From positions 372,001-436,000 of the forward strand of contig NZ_CP012882.1 in assembly GCF_002224265.1 (NCBI RefSeq): 64,000 nt of DNA. The letters are read 5' to 3'. Below, one piece after another: positions 9,160-17,622 of the stretch. Every line of letters starts with the position of its first letter. Within the stretch, counting starts at the first letter, position 1. Source of the stretch: Vibrio vulnificus NBRC 15645 = ATCC 27562. GTDB taxonomy: Bacteria > Pseudomonadota > Gammaproteobacteria > Enterobacterales > Vibrionaceae. The notes beneath the pieces were generated by a model. It was not told the origin of the DNA and made no database searches. It was given only the letters and a program-made list of their open reading frames with translations. The translations under genes and the position numbers were made by a program.

Positions 9160-9182
9160 TAGTAGTATATTCTGAACTACTA
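9160..9182. promoter_or_regulatory. Inverted repeat TAGTAGT-N9-ACTACTA, candidate operator
   Basis: A perfect 7-bp inverted repeat with a nine-base spacer ends 13 bases before the cymE-like start. A matching half-site occurs on the porin side. It is a candidate binding site for the TrmB-family regulator encoded at the end of this operon; the link is inference. Confidence 0.5.
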
Positions 9183-9195
9183 CAGAGCTATCACT

Positions 9196-10425
9196 ATGAA
9201 TAAGACATGGATTAAAGCTGCACTGATCACTTCACTGTTTGGGTTACCCGTCGTTTCACATGCTCAAGAAATTGCCCCAGAGTCTGGTGCCGATTTATTG
9301 GTGTGGACAGATACGACAACACTCGACTACATGAAATACGCTGCGGAGTCGTTCAACCAAGATTTTGGCTACAACGTTAAATTCTCATTCCGTGGGCTAG
9401 CCCCCATTGATGCGGCATCGAGAATGATTCAAGACGGTGGTTCTGCTCGAGTGGCAGATATTGCAGAGATTGAGCACGACTTGCTCGGTCGCCTCGTTGT
9501 CGCAGGTGGCGCAATGGAGAATTTAGTTTCTGCAGCGAGAATAAAATCCACCTTTTTACCTAATGCCACTTCTGCAGCAGAATACGCAGGAGCAAGTTAT
9601 GGCTTCCCTGTCAGTTACGCCACTTTAGCGCTGTTTTACAATAAAGAGCTTCTGCCAAATGCACCGAAAACATTTGAAGAAATCATCGCGTTTGGCAAAG
9701 CATTCAACAACGCCAAAGAGAACAAGTATGCGTTGCTTTGGGATATTCAAAATTACTACGAATCGAGAATGTTCTTAACCTTGTATGGGGCTTACGAATT
9801 CGGTCAAAACGGCACTGATGCTAAAGATCTGGGCATCAATTCACCGCTTGCACTGCAAGGAATGGAAGCAATGAAAAGCTTGAAAGCGGCGAATAATTCC
9901 AACCCTGTTGATATGCGCAATCCTCAAGTGAGACGCGGGCTCTTTGGCGAAGGAAAAGTTGCAGCGATCATTGATGGCCCTTGGGCAATCCAAAGCTATG
10001 ACAGCAGTAACGTCAATTATGGCGTCGTTCCTATTCCAACATTTGAAGGCCAGCAACCACGTACCTTTTCGACGGTAAGATTGGCGGTCGTCTCTTCGTA
10101 CAGCGAATACCCACAAGCGGCTCAGCTATTTGCCGACTATCTCAGCTCGGACAAAATGTTGATGAAACGCTATGAGATGACAAAATCAATCCCACCCGTT
10201 CAGGCTCTAATGGAAAAAATCATCGTCGATGCTAACGAAGCAACCTACGCCATCATTGCACAAGGCTTCTATTCCGATGCAATGCCATCTATCCCTGAAA
10301 TGGGCTACTTATGGTCACCGATGGCAAGTGCGATCACCGCCATGTGGGTCAACGATCAATCCCCTAAGAAAGTGCTTGATCATGCTAAAGCGATCATCGA
10401 AGAGCAGATCGCATTTCAGGAGTAA
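9196..10425 (+). CDS. cymE: CymE-like periplasmic cyclodextrin/maltodextrin-binding protein
   Basis: A 409-residue solute-binding protein of the family-1 maltose type. Signal peptide MNKTWIKAALITSLFGLPVV ends near SHAQE; the mature protein shows the alternating lobes of this fold (LALFYNKELLPNAPKTFEEI; GKVAAIIDGPWAIQSY; IPEMGYLWSPMASAI). It should capture cyclodextrins or maltodextrins in the periplasm for the CymF/CymG/CymD importer. First gene of the rightward operon, three bases before the first permease. Cyclodextrin specificity is inferred from the neighbouring glucanotransferase and cyclomaltodextrinase genes; a second MalE-type protein is encoded elsewhere in the window. Confidence 0.85.
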   Translation: MNKTWIKAALITSLFGLPVVSHAQEIAPESGADLLVWTDTTTLDYMKYAAESFNQDFGYNVKFSFRGLAPIDAASRMIQDGGSARVADIAEIEHDLLGRLVVAGGAMENLVSAARIKSTFLPNATSAAEYAGASYGFPVSYATLALFYNKELLPNAPKTFEEIIAFGKAFNNAKENKYALLWDIQNYYESRMFLTLYGAYEFGQNGTDAKDLGINSPLALQGMEAMKSLKAANNSNPVDMRNPQVRRGLFGEGKVAAIIDGPWAIQSYDSSNVNYGVVPIPTFEGQQPRTFSTVRLAVVSSYSEYPQAAQLFADYLSSDKMLMKRYEMTKSIPPVQALMEKIIVDANEATYAIIAQGFYSDAMPSIPEMGYLWSPMASAITAMWVNDQSPKKVLDHAKAIIEEQIAFQE

Positions 10426-10427
10426 TC

Positions 10428-11711
10428 ATGCTGTTGTCTCAAAACATCAAAATCCCCACGTTGCATTCCTCTTGGTTGATCATGGGCGCAACCCAGCTGG
10501 CTAACAGACATTGGGTGAAAGGGGCAATATTGCTGACTATCCAATGCACGTTCATTGTCTATTTACCTGACATGGCCAGCGCACTGAAAGGATTGATCAC
10601 ACTAGGTGACGTTGCCCAAACTCGTCAGGGCTTCAAGGTCATCCAAGGTGACAATTCGATCTTTATGCTGGTAGAGGGGGTCATTGCCACACTCTTCCTC
10701 TTCCTCTTCCTTGTGATTTATTTCATGAACGTGAGAGACGCCAAGCAATGTCGCGTCTCTCACCTAAGCGTTGCGCAACAAGCGAAATCAATTTATGAAG
10801 AAAAATTCGCGTTCATCGTGCTGTCACCAGCCTTTGTTGCCAGTATTGCTTTCATTATCATGCCGATCGCTATTACGGTCTTGGTTTCATTTACCAACTA
10901 CTCATCACCACACCATATTCCTCCGAGAAACTTGGTGGATTGGGTCGGATTTAAGAACTTCCTCACCTTATTTGAGTTGAAAATCTGGTCGAGCACGTTC
11001 GTCGGCGTGGCTACGTGGACGGTAATATGGGCCATCGCTGCCACAGTGTGCACCTGTGGTTTTGGTTTTGTCTTAGCTCTGGCACTGGAGAATCGCAACA
11101 TCAAAGCGAAAAAACTGTGGCGCTTTATCTTTATTCTGCCTTATGCCATTCCAGCCTTTGTCACCTTATTGATGTTCCGCTTGTTGTTGAATGGCATCGG
11201 CCCAATCAACGCCACACTGAATTCTTGGGGATTCGAATCGGTCGCTTTTCTCTCCGACCCATTTTTGGCAAAACTGACGGTGATCGCCGTGAGCGTTTGG
11301 GTAGGAGCCCCCTATTTTATGTTGCTGATTGCTGGCGCATTAACCAACATTCCACGCGATATTTATGAAGCGAGCGAAGTGGATGGAGCCAGTAAGTTTC
11401 AGCAATTTCGAGAAGTCACGCTACCAATGGTACTTCATCAAGTTGCTCCATCATTGGTGATGACCTTTGCGCATAACTTCAATAACTTCGGTGCAATTTT
11501 CTTGCTGACAGAAGGTGGCCCTATCAACCCGGAATATCGCTTTGCTGGTCACACTGACATCTTAATCACATGGATTTACAAACTCACCTTAGACTTCCAG
11601 CAGTACCAAATTGCGTCGGTGATTTCGATCGTCATCTTCCTCTTCCTATCCGTCATCGCGATATGGCAGTTCCGTCGTATGAAATCCTTTAAAGACGATG
11701 TGGGGATGTAA
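10428..11711 (+). CDS. cymF: CymF/MalF-type ABC permease
   Basis: A 427-residue inner-membrane permease with about eight hydrophobic segments and the cytoplasmic EAA loop (YEASEVDGASKFQQFREVTL) that docks on the ATPase. An N-terminal region with extra membrane segments, as in MalF-like subunits, precedes the core. An AGGAG site lies eight bases before the ATG and only two bases separate it from the binding-protein stop, so coupled translation is likely. It forms the channel with the next gene product for cyclodextrin/maltodextrin import. Confidence 0.87.
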   Translation: MLLSQNIKIPTLHSSWLIMGATQLANRHWVKGAILLTIQCTFIVYLPDMASALKGLITLGDVAQTRQGFKVIQGDNSIFMLVEGVIATLFLFLFLVIYFMNVRDAKQCRVSHLSVAQQAKSIYEEKFAFIVLSPAFVASIAFIIMPIAITVLVSFTNYSSPHHIPPRNLVDWVGFKNFLTLFELKIWSSTFVGVATWTVIWAIAATVCTCGFGFVLALALENRNIKAKKLWRFIFILPYAIPAFVTLLMFRLLLNGIGPINATLNSWGFESVAFLSDPFLAKLTVIAVSVWVGAPYFMLLIAGALTNIPRDIYEASEVDGASKFQQFREVTLPMVLHQVAPSLVMTFAHNFNNFGAIFLLTEGGPINPEYRFAGHTDILITWIYKLTLDFQQYQIASVISIVIFLFLSVIAIWQFRRMKSFKDDVGM

Positions 11712-11713
11712 CT

Positions 11714-12547
11714 ATGAGTCGTGTATTAGAAAAACTGGGGACCGTGATCGTCTATCTTTTTTTGACGTTAAATGCCCTTTTGGTTTTAGGCCCGGTGCTA
11801 TGGACCATCCTCGCGTCATTTAAACCCGGCAATAACCTGTTCAGTTCATCGTTTGGTGAATGGGCCTTCACTTTAGACCACTACCAAACACTGTTTACCG
11901 ACACACCATATTTAGATTGGTACAAAAACACTTTTATGCTCGCAACAGCCAATATGTTGATCTCTTTAGTGATTGTCACTATGACGGCATTTGTGTTCTC
12001 TCGATACCGTTTTCAGGGAAAACGAAACGTACTCATGAGCATCTTAGTGTTACAGATGTTCCCTGCGTTTCTCTCGATGACCGCAATTTACATTTTGCTG
12101 TCTAAGATGGGGTTGATTGATACCTATCTCGGTTTGTTGTTCGTTTACGTAACGGGCTCCCTGCCTTTCATGACCTGGTTGGTAAAAGGTTACTTTGATG
12201 CAATACCTACCTCACTTGATGAAGCGGCAAAAATCGACGGTGCTGGCCATATGACCATCTTCCTCGAAATCATCTTGCCTCTTGCCAAGCCCATACTGGT
12301 ATTTGTCGCACTCGTCTCCTTCACAGGCCCATGGATGGATTTCATTTTGCCAACACTGATTCTGCGTAGCGAAGAGAAAATGACCTTGGCAATTGGTATC
12401 TTCAGTTGGATCTCTTCTAACTCAGCAGAAAACTTCACTTTATTCGCGGCAGGTTCGTTGCTGGTCGCTGTACCGATCACCTTGCTGTTTGTTGCCACAC
12501 AAAAACACATTACAACTGGCTTAGTCAGTGGCGCAGTAAAAGAATAA
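11714..12547 (+). CDS. cymG: CymG/MalG-type ABC permease
   Basis: A 277-residue permease with six hydrophobic segments and an EAA loop (LDEAAKIDGAGHMTIFLEII), the usual size and form of MalG-type subunits. It begins two bases after the CymF-type stop, so the two are translationally coupled partners. Together they would form the inner-membrane pore energised by the CymD-type ATPase of the divergent operon. The mature family has no signal cleavage; the first hydrophobic segment starts near residue 12. Confidence 0.87.
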   Translation: MSRVLEKLGTVIVYLFLTLNALLVLGPVLWTILASFKPGNNLFSSSFGEWAFTLDHYQTLFTDTPYLDWYKNTFMLATANMLISLVIVTMTAFVFSRYRFQGKRNVLMSILVLQMFPAFLSMTAIYILLSKMGLIDTYLGLLFVYVTGSLPFMTWLVKGYFDAIPTSLDEAAKIDGAGHMTIFLEIILPLAKPILVFVALVSFTGPWMDFILPTLILRSEEKMTLAIGIFSWISSNSAENFTLFAAGSLLVAVPITLLFVATQKHITTGLVSGAVKE

Positions 12548-12561
12548 CTTTAGGAATAATT

Positions 12562-14340
12562 ATGATTACTAGAAGCTCACTAACTCACTTGGCAAAAAGT
12601 GCGGACAGCTACGCCTATAACAATGAGACGTTGCACATCCGTTTTCGCAGTGCAAAAAACGAAATTGATCGCGTCACCCTATGGATTGGCGATCCTTACC
12701 AATGGGCCGAAGGTGGCTTAGATGGCGGTAACCTAGGTGGCAGCGATGCACATGGCTGGATTGGAGGTACGGAGGTTAACATGGTGCTTGAGGGACAAAC
12801 GGAGCACCACGACCATTGGTTTGCCGAATTCTCTCCACCCAAAAAACGCGCTCGTTATGGGTTTATCCTGTACGGGAAACACGGAGAAAAACTGCTCTTT
12901 GGTGAAAAACGCTGTGTGGATATTCACGCTCCGCGTGACGCAGAAAGAGAGTTGAGTAATTTAAGTAATTTTTTCTGCTTTCCGTTTATCAACCCCAAAG
13001 ACGTATTGAAAACACCAGATTGGGTACGTAACACCATCTGGTATCAAATATTCCCAGAACGCTTTTGCAATGGCCGCCCAGAGGTTTCACCTTCGGATGT
13101 ACAACCCTGGGGAAGCGAGCCCAAAAGCGATAACTTCATGGGAGGAGATCTTTGGGGAGTGATTGATAAACTCGATTATTTACAAGAGTTGGGGGTCAAT
13201 GGACTCTACTTTTGTCCTATTTTTACAGCTAACGCAAATCACAAATACGATACCGTCGACTATTACAATGTGGATCCTCATTTTGGTGGTAACGAAGCTT
13301 TTAGAGCCTTAGTAAAACAAGCGCATTCTCGCGGTATGAAAGTGATGTTGGACGCAGTTTTTAACCACATTGGCGATCAATCTCCTTTGTGGTTAGACGT
13401 GGTGAAAAAAGGCCAACAATCCGCTTACGCAGACTGGTTCTGGATTAAACAGTTCCCCGTTTATCCTGATAAGCCAAAGTCTCAGTGGGACTACAGCAAT
13501 CTCAACTACGAAACGTTTGGTAACGTGGCAGAAATGCCAAAACTGAATACCGAAAACCCAGACTGTCGCGCCTATCTATTAGATGTAGCCCGCCATTGGG
13601 TGGAAGAATTTGATATTGATGGCTGGCGTTTGGACGTGGCGAATGAAGTTGATCACGCATTTTGGCGCGATTTTCGTCAGGTCGTGAAAGAGATCAAACC
13701 AAATTGTTACATACTCGGAGAAATCTGGCACGAAGGAATGCCTTGGCTAAGAGGCGATCAATACGACTCGCTGATGAATTATCCCCTCACTCAAGCCATT
13801 ACCGATTTTTTTGCTCTGGGTGCCGACGACAAAACCACATTTATGAACGCGGTGACTCGCGCCTACTTGGCGTATCCGCGTAACGTAAACGAAGCAATGT
13901 TTAACTTGCTTGAAAGCCATGACACTACACGCTTATTGAGTTTATGTGGGAATGACAAGCGTAAAGCCAAACTCGCTTATCTATTCATGTTCAGCCAGGT
14001 TGGCTCTCCTTGTCTTTACTATGGCGGCGAAATTGGCATGGATGGAAAACGTGGAATGGGGCTTGAACTCAACCGAAAATGCATGACTTGGGATAACAAC
14101 GAGCAAGATCTGGAGTTCAAAGCGTTCATCCAACAACTGATCACTTGGCGTAAAACGAACCCCGAGTGGAATGCCCCTGACCTTTGCTGGTTAAATATTA
14201 ACCACCCCGACATCATTAGCTACCAAAGAGGAGACTCTCAATTTTTCCTCAACAATAGTGACTGTTATGTTGAGGTGATGTTTGAAGAGCAAACAATCTC
14301 GTTAAGCCCATACGGCTACCTGCTATTAACGGTGTCATAA
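12562..14340 (+). CDS. cymH: Cyclomaltodextrinase / neopullulanase (GH13), CymH-type
   Basis: A 592-residue cytoplasmic GH13 enzyme without a signal peptide. The first ~120 residues form the N-terminal domain typical of cyclomaltodextrinases, maltogenic amylases and neopullulanases; the barrel carries the nucleophile in DIDGWRLDVANEVDH, the acid/base in YILGEIWHEG and the third Asp in LLESHDTTR. It opens and cuts imported cyclodextrins to maltose and glucose units. Fourteen bases after the permease gene, within the rightward operon. Neopullulanase activity cannot be separated from cyclomaltodextrinase by sequence, but the transporter context favours cyclodextrins. Confidence 0.88.
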   Translation: MITRSSLTHLAKSADSYAYNNETLHIRFRSAKNEIDRVTLWIGDPYQWAEGGLDGGNLGGSDAHGWIGGTEVNMVLEGQTEHHDHWFAEFSPPKKRARYGFILYGKHGEKLLFGEKRCVDIHAPRDAERELSNLSNFFCFPFINPKDVLKTPDWVRNTIWYQIFPERFCNGRPEVSPSDVQPWGSEPKSDNFMGGDLWGVIDKLDYLQELGVNGLYFCPIFTANANHKYDTVDYYNVDPHFGGNEAFRALVKQAHSRGMKVMLDAVFNHIGDQSPLWLDVVKKGQQSAYADWFWIKQFPVYPDKPKSQWDYSNLNYETFGNVAEMPKLNTENPDCRAYLLDVARHWVEEFDIDGWRLDVANEVDHAFWRDFRQVVKEIKPNCYILGEIWHEGMPWLRGDQYDSLMNYPLTQAITDFFALGADDKTTFMNAVTRAYLAYPRNVNEAMFNLLESHDTTRLLSLCGNDKRKAKLAYLFMFSQVGSPCLYYGGEIGMDGKRGMGLELNRKCMTWDNNEQDLEFKAFIQQLITWRKTNPEWNAPDLCWLNINHPDIISYQRGDSQFFLNNSDCYVEVMFEEQTISLSPYGYLLLTVS

Positions 14341-14345
14341 AGCAC

Positions 14346-15239
14346 ATGATCAAACTTGGCTTATCACTTGATTCACACTGGATACGAGGCGTTTTGTTAG
14401 ATAATCAAAACGTTCTCTATCGCACTCAAGTCAGGACTCCAAGCACACCATTGCAAGCAGCAAGCACCCTTAGCTACATGACTGCCAATATGCAACGAAT
14501 GTTTGGGAGCATCTCAATGGCAGGCCTCAATGTGATGGAAGATTGCTGGAAAGACGAATTCACGCTGACAGCAAACAACAACTTGCCTAGAGTCCTTGCA
14601 CAATCATTGCCAGTGCCATGCAGCCAAATGAGTAGTGCTATCATTGCTCTAAGCCAAGTAAGTCATCTTCCTAAAGGGAACATTCTAAGTGCGGTTCTAG
14701 ATGATAGCTGCGAACTTTGCATGACCACCAACCAAAATGACGAGCAGTGGATTGGAAATACGTTGCAATTGTCTTGGGCTCATAAGCCACTTAAAAATTA
14801 TCAAAGCCTCATTGACGGCTTAACGCCTCTCTGCTGCTGTGGTTCAGATGAATGTCATAGACAGTACTTAACTCAAAAAGGCATTGAGCGACAGTATCAT
14901 CAGCTTTCGCTTCGAACTCTGGGTTATCAAGACATTCTACAAAATGTGGCTAATCAACAATCATGGGCCATTCGAATCTATCGAATATGGATTGACCAAC
15001 TGGCGCGCGCACTGACTGAGCCTATTCTGCGTTTCCAGCCAAGCTTGCTGCTGCTAAGTGGTAGCTTAATCCAGAATGACGATCTTGCTCTTAACCTAAA
15101 AAGCACCTTAAGTCGCCATTGCGCGATTGACTACTCACTCAACATACAGTGCTTACCAGTAGACGAGTATCGATTTGCCCATGGAGCAGCGTCAATGTGC
15201 GACATAAATCCAAGACAAGTCTCTACATTCACTGCGTGA
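14346..15239 (+). CDS. ROK-family-like protein (degenerate sugar kinase or regulator)
   Basis: A 297-residue protein with the outline of ROK kinases: an N-terminal strand MIKLGLSLDSHWIRGVLLD where kinases have an ATP-phosphate loop, and CCCGSDECHRQYLT in the place of the zinc-binding CxCGxxGCxE signature. No DNA-binding domain is present. Several kinase motifs are weak (the usual DIGGT-type start is replaced, the signature Gly and Glu are altered), so catalytic activity is doubtful. It starts five bases after the cyclomaltodextrinase stop and belongs to the same operon. It could phosphorylate glucose released inside the cell or act as a sugar-sensing partner of the regulator. Confidence 0.6.
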   Translation: MIKLGLSLDSHWIRGVLLDNQNVLYRTQVRTPSTPLQAASTLSYMTANMQRMFGSISMAGLNVMEDCWKDEFTLTANNNLPRVLAQSLPVPCSQMSSAIIALSQVSHLPKGNILSAVLDDSCELCMTTNQNDEQWIGNTLQLSWAHKPLKNYQSLIDGLTPLCCCGSDECHRQYLTQKGIERQYHQLSLRTLGYQDILQNVANQQSWAIRIYRIWIDQLARALTEPILRFQPSLLLLSGSLIQNDDLALNLKSTLSRHCAIDYSLNIQCLPVDEYRFAHGAASMCDINPRQVSTFTA

Positions 15240-15294
15240 TGAGTGATAACCTACATAGGAATATAAAAGCGTGAATCAGTACCGAGGAGCCCCC

Positions 15295-16101
15295 GTGACA
15301 GAGCTGGTAACAAAATTGATGGATTTCGGTTTTACTAAGACCGACGCCTTGGTTTACATCAATTTGCTAAAAAATGGCCGAGCAAGCGGATACAAAATTG
15401 CCAAAGAGATCGGTTTATCACGATCCTCTGTTTATTCTTCCATCGATAATCTTTACAAAAATGGCTGCATTTTTATGTCTGATGGAGAAACAAAAGAATA
15501 TGAAGCGAAGTCGCCCGATTTAATCTTCAACCAAATTGAAAAAAAGACGATTGAAAACATTCAAATTTTGAAGAAAGAGCTCTCTCGCATGATGCTGCAA
15601 GAAGAGAAAGAGTTCATCTACAACGTGACTGGGTTTGAAAACCTTCTGCAAAAAGCCAGAGAGATGCTAAACCTCGCTCAGGTGGAAATTTACCTCAATA
15701 CCGATTTTCATCTAGAGTTACTCTCAGAAGAGATCAGCCAAGCGATTGAGCGCGGCGTCAGAGTGATTGTTTTCTCCTTTAACCGACTCGCTATCCCTCA
15801 CCCTAAAGTGGAGTTGTACTCGCGCTCAGAGCAAAGCGAAAAACGCTATCCTTCACACCGATTTATGCTCGTGGTGGATATGAAGCAAGCGATGATGTTT
15901 TCACACCGCCAGGAAACTCAAGGGCTGTATTCTAACAATCGCTTGATTGTGAAAATGATGGCCGAGCACATCCACAGCGACATTTATCTCACTGAGTATG
16001 AAAAGTTAGACCCTGAGAAACGTTGCCGTATCGCGACCATTCACGAGCTCGAAAATGACATGGTTGTGGATGATCGTCAGCAAGTCCACATACCTTCTTG
16101 A
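15295..16101 (+). CDS. TrmB-family transcriptional regulator
   Basis: A 268-residue regulator with an N-terminal TrmB winged helix (LVTKLMDFGFTKTDALVYIN, then KNGRASGYKIAKEIGLSRSS) followed by a coiled region and a C-terminal sensor domain (about residues 115-240). The GTG start is chosen for its GAGGAG site five bases upstream; an in-frame GTG 24 bases earlier is possible. TrmB proteins control sugar transport genes, commonly maltose/trehalose systems, and bind the sugar themselves. As the last gene of the rightward operon it is the probable local regulator; the TAGTAGT repeat ahead of the first gene is a candidate target. Confidence 0.8.
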   Translation: MTELVTKLMDFGFTKTDALVYINLLKNGRASGYKIAKEIGLSRSSVYSSIDNLYKNGCIFMSDGETKEYEAKSPDLIFNQIEKKTIENIQILKKELSRMMLQEEKEFIYNVTGFENLLQKAREMLNLAQVEIYLNTDFHLELLSEEISQAIERGVRVIVFSFNRLAIPHPKVELYSRSEQSEKRYPSHRFMLVVDMKQAMMFSHRQETQGLYSNNRLIVKMMAEHIHSDIYLTEYEKLDPEKRCRIATIHELENDMVVDDRQQVHIPS

Positions 16102-16164
16102 GCCTTCCGCTTTTTACAGGCAGAGCAAACGTCCTGCCTGTCATCCATCTCCCAAATCACAAGC

Positions 16165-16198
16165 AAAAAAAAACCAACCGCAAAATGAGTGCGATTGG
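16165..16198 (-). terminator. Leftward terminator without an obvious gene
   Basis: On the minus strand CCAATCGCA pairs with TGCGGTTGG (one U-G pair), followed by nine T residues. On the plus strand the same pair becomes an A-C mismatch and no T-run follows, so the element is built for leftward transcription. Confidence 0.7.
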
Positions 16199-16363
16199 CT
16201 TATGTATGATGTGAACAATGTGTATTCACTAACAACGTCAGTTGGCTAGGTGACCCTCGGCTTAATAAGGGTCGACAAGTATTATGCATTAATCATGCCA
16301 ACTTTAAAAGGGCTATTTTTGGGCTGAATATCCCATATATTAACTCTTGCTAAAATAATTTTT

Positions 16364-16389
16364 GCATTTTGCAAAAGCATTTTGCAAAT
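16364..16389. repeat. Tandem 13-base repeat GCATTTTGCAAA(A/T)
   Basis: Two head-to-tail copies of a 13-mer differing only at the last base, overlapped by the inverted repeat TTTTGCA-N3-TGCAAAA. Related ATGCAAAT and ATTTTGCA motifs follow within 50 bases. It resembles a regulator-binding array. Confidence 0.6.
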
Positions 16390-16566
16390 GACTATGCAAA
16401 TAGCCATTGTGAATACAGTTGCGCTTAAATTTTGCACGATGAATATAAAAGATAAGAATCGTGACCATTGTTCGAAGGCAAGGAGCGTTATGTCCACGTA
16501 ATTTCATACTTTTTTGACATGAATCTGGGTATACTCGCTGCACTGCTTTTTTACGATTTCTACGAC

Positions 16567-17487
16567 ATGAATTATTTGTTTACTTTCTTAAAAGGTTTAG
16601 CGATGGGCGCCGCCGACGTGGTGCCAGGTGTCTCTGGTGGCACCATCGCGTTTATTACCGGTATCTATGACACCTTGCTCGAAAGCATTCGTCGCATTAA
16701 CCCTGGCGTGATAAAAATCTGGCGTGCAGAAGGCTTTAAGGCGGCGTTCAACCACATTAACGGCTTTTTCTTAATCGCTTTGTTTGGTGGCGTACTGACC
16801 AGCATCGCAACGCTTGCCAAACTGATCACTTGGCTTTTGGCCAATCACCCTATTCCAATTTGGTCGTTTTTCTTTGGCCTCATCTTGGTGTCGGTTTATC
16901 ACATCCTCAAACAGGTTGAGAAAAAAGACCTCACTCGTTTCGCTCTGTTGTTTCTCGGCATCGCGTTTGCCTACAGCATTACCGTGCTTAAACCACTTCA
17001 TTTAGAACCCACGTCCATCAATGTCTTGATTGCGGGGGCGATTGCGATTTGCGCGATGATTCTGCCGGGTATTTCGGGCAGCTTTATTCTGCTGCTTATC
17101 GGTATGTACGCGCCGGTTCTTGGCGCGGTTAAGAGCTTCCAAGTCGATATTCTGGCGCTGTTCTTAGTGGGCTGTGTGACAGGGCTGCTGACTTTCTCTC
17201 ACGTGTTGTCATGGCTGCTGCGCAAGTTCCGCGATTTCACTCTGATGTTCTTAACGGGATTGATGATCGGCACACTGCCGAAAATTTGGCCTTGGAAAGA
17301 GACCATTAGCTGGCGTTTGAATTCTAAAGGTGAGCAAGTGCCATTAGTGCAACACAACCTGTCACCTTTTGAGTTCGAAGCGCTGACCTCGCAACCTTCG
17401 CAATGGGTGATGGCGATTATCATGGCGCTGGTCGCCATTGCTTTGGTGCTGGGCTTAGAGAAGTTTGCCGAAGCCAACGCAAAATAA
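16567..17487 (+). CDS. DUF368 family membrane protein
   Basis: A 306-residue inner-membrane protein with about eight to nine hydrophobic segments. The start is set at MNYLFTFLKGLAMGAADVVP, where homologues begin; a longer frame exists upstream without support. The family signature GAADVVPGVSGGTIAFITGIY is near the N-terminus and a second VPG-like segment (MILPGISGSFILLLIGMY) lies mid-protein, an internal repeat typical of this family. Members have been connected with polyprenyl-phosphate translocation in other bacteria; whether that applies here is unknown. Single gene followed by its own terminator. Confidence 0.85.
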   Translation: MNYLFTFLKGLAMGAADVVPGVSGGTIAFITGIYDTLLESIRRINPGVIKIWRAEGFKAAFNHINGFFLIALFGGVLTSIATLAKLITWLLANHPIPIWSFFFGLILVSVYHILKQVEKKDLTRFALLFLGIAFAYSITVLKPLHLEPTSINVLIAGAIAICAMILPGISGSFILLLIGMYAPVLGAVKSFQVDILALFLVGCVTGLLTFSHVLSWLLRKFRDFTLMFLTGLMIGTLPKIWPWKETISWRLNSKGEQVPLVQHNLSPFEFEALTSQPSQWVMAIIMALVAIALVLGLEKFAEANAK

Positions 17488-17506
17488 CCCCAACCTAAAT
17501 CAGTTC

Positions 17507-17533
17507 AAAGCGGAGAATCCTCTCCGCTTTTTT
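17507..17533 (+). terminator. Terminator of the DUF368 gene
   Basis: A 10-bp stem AAAGCGGAGA/TCTCCGCTTT with a four-base loop, followed by more T residues. Confidence 0.9.
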
Positions 17534-17622
17534 ATTGCTAACGCACAATTTTCAACGGCTGTCGCAGTGTTTCAAATGGAATGTGGTAGGATCGCCTCAC
17601 GCTTCTTCCTGCTTCAAAAACA

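Larger units (their letters stand above)
8795..9195. promoter_or_regulatory. Divergent promoter region of the two cym-type operons
   Basis: About 400 non-coding bases between the porin and binding-protein genes. They contain two CRP-like sites, a TAGTAGT inverted repeat close to the binding-protein start, and a second TAGTAGT on the porin side (8853-8859, about 60 bases from that start). Otherwise AT-rich; no small ORF with a good ribosome binding site was seen. Confidence 0.8.
16102..16566. promoter_or_regulatory. 465-base gap: orphan terminator, hairpin and tandem repeats before the DUF368 gene
   Basis: No convincing gene. Present are a terminator oriented leftward (16165-16198), an inverted repeat GACCCT/AGGGTC (16252-16273), and a tandem 13-base repeat (16364-16389) in the promoter region of the DUF368 gene. 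Short ORFs here lack ribosome binding sites. Confidence 0.6.

Noticed and set aside
16282-16543. Short minus-strand ORFs before the DUF368 gene
   Set aside because: They have no ribosome binding sites and overlap the repeat array; the region fits regulatory DNA or a non-coding RNA better.
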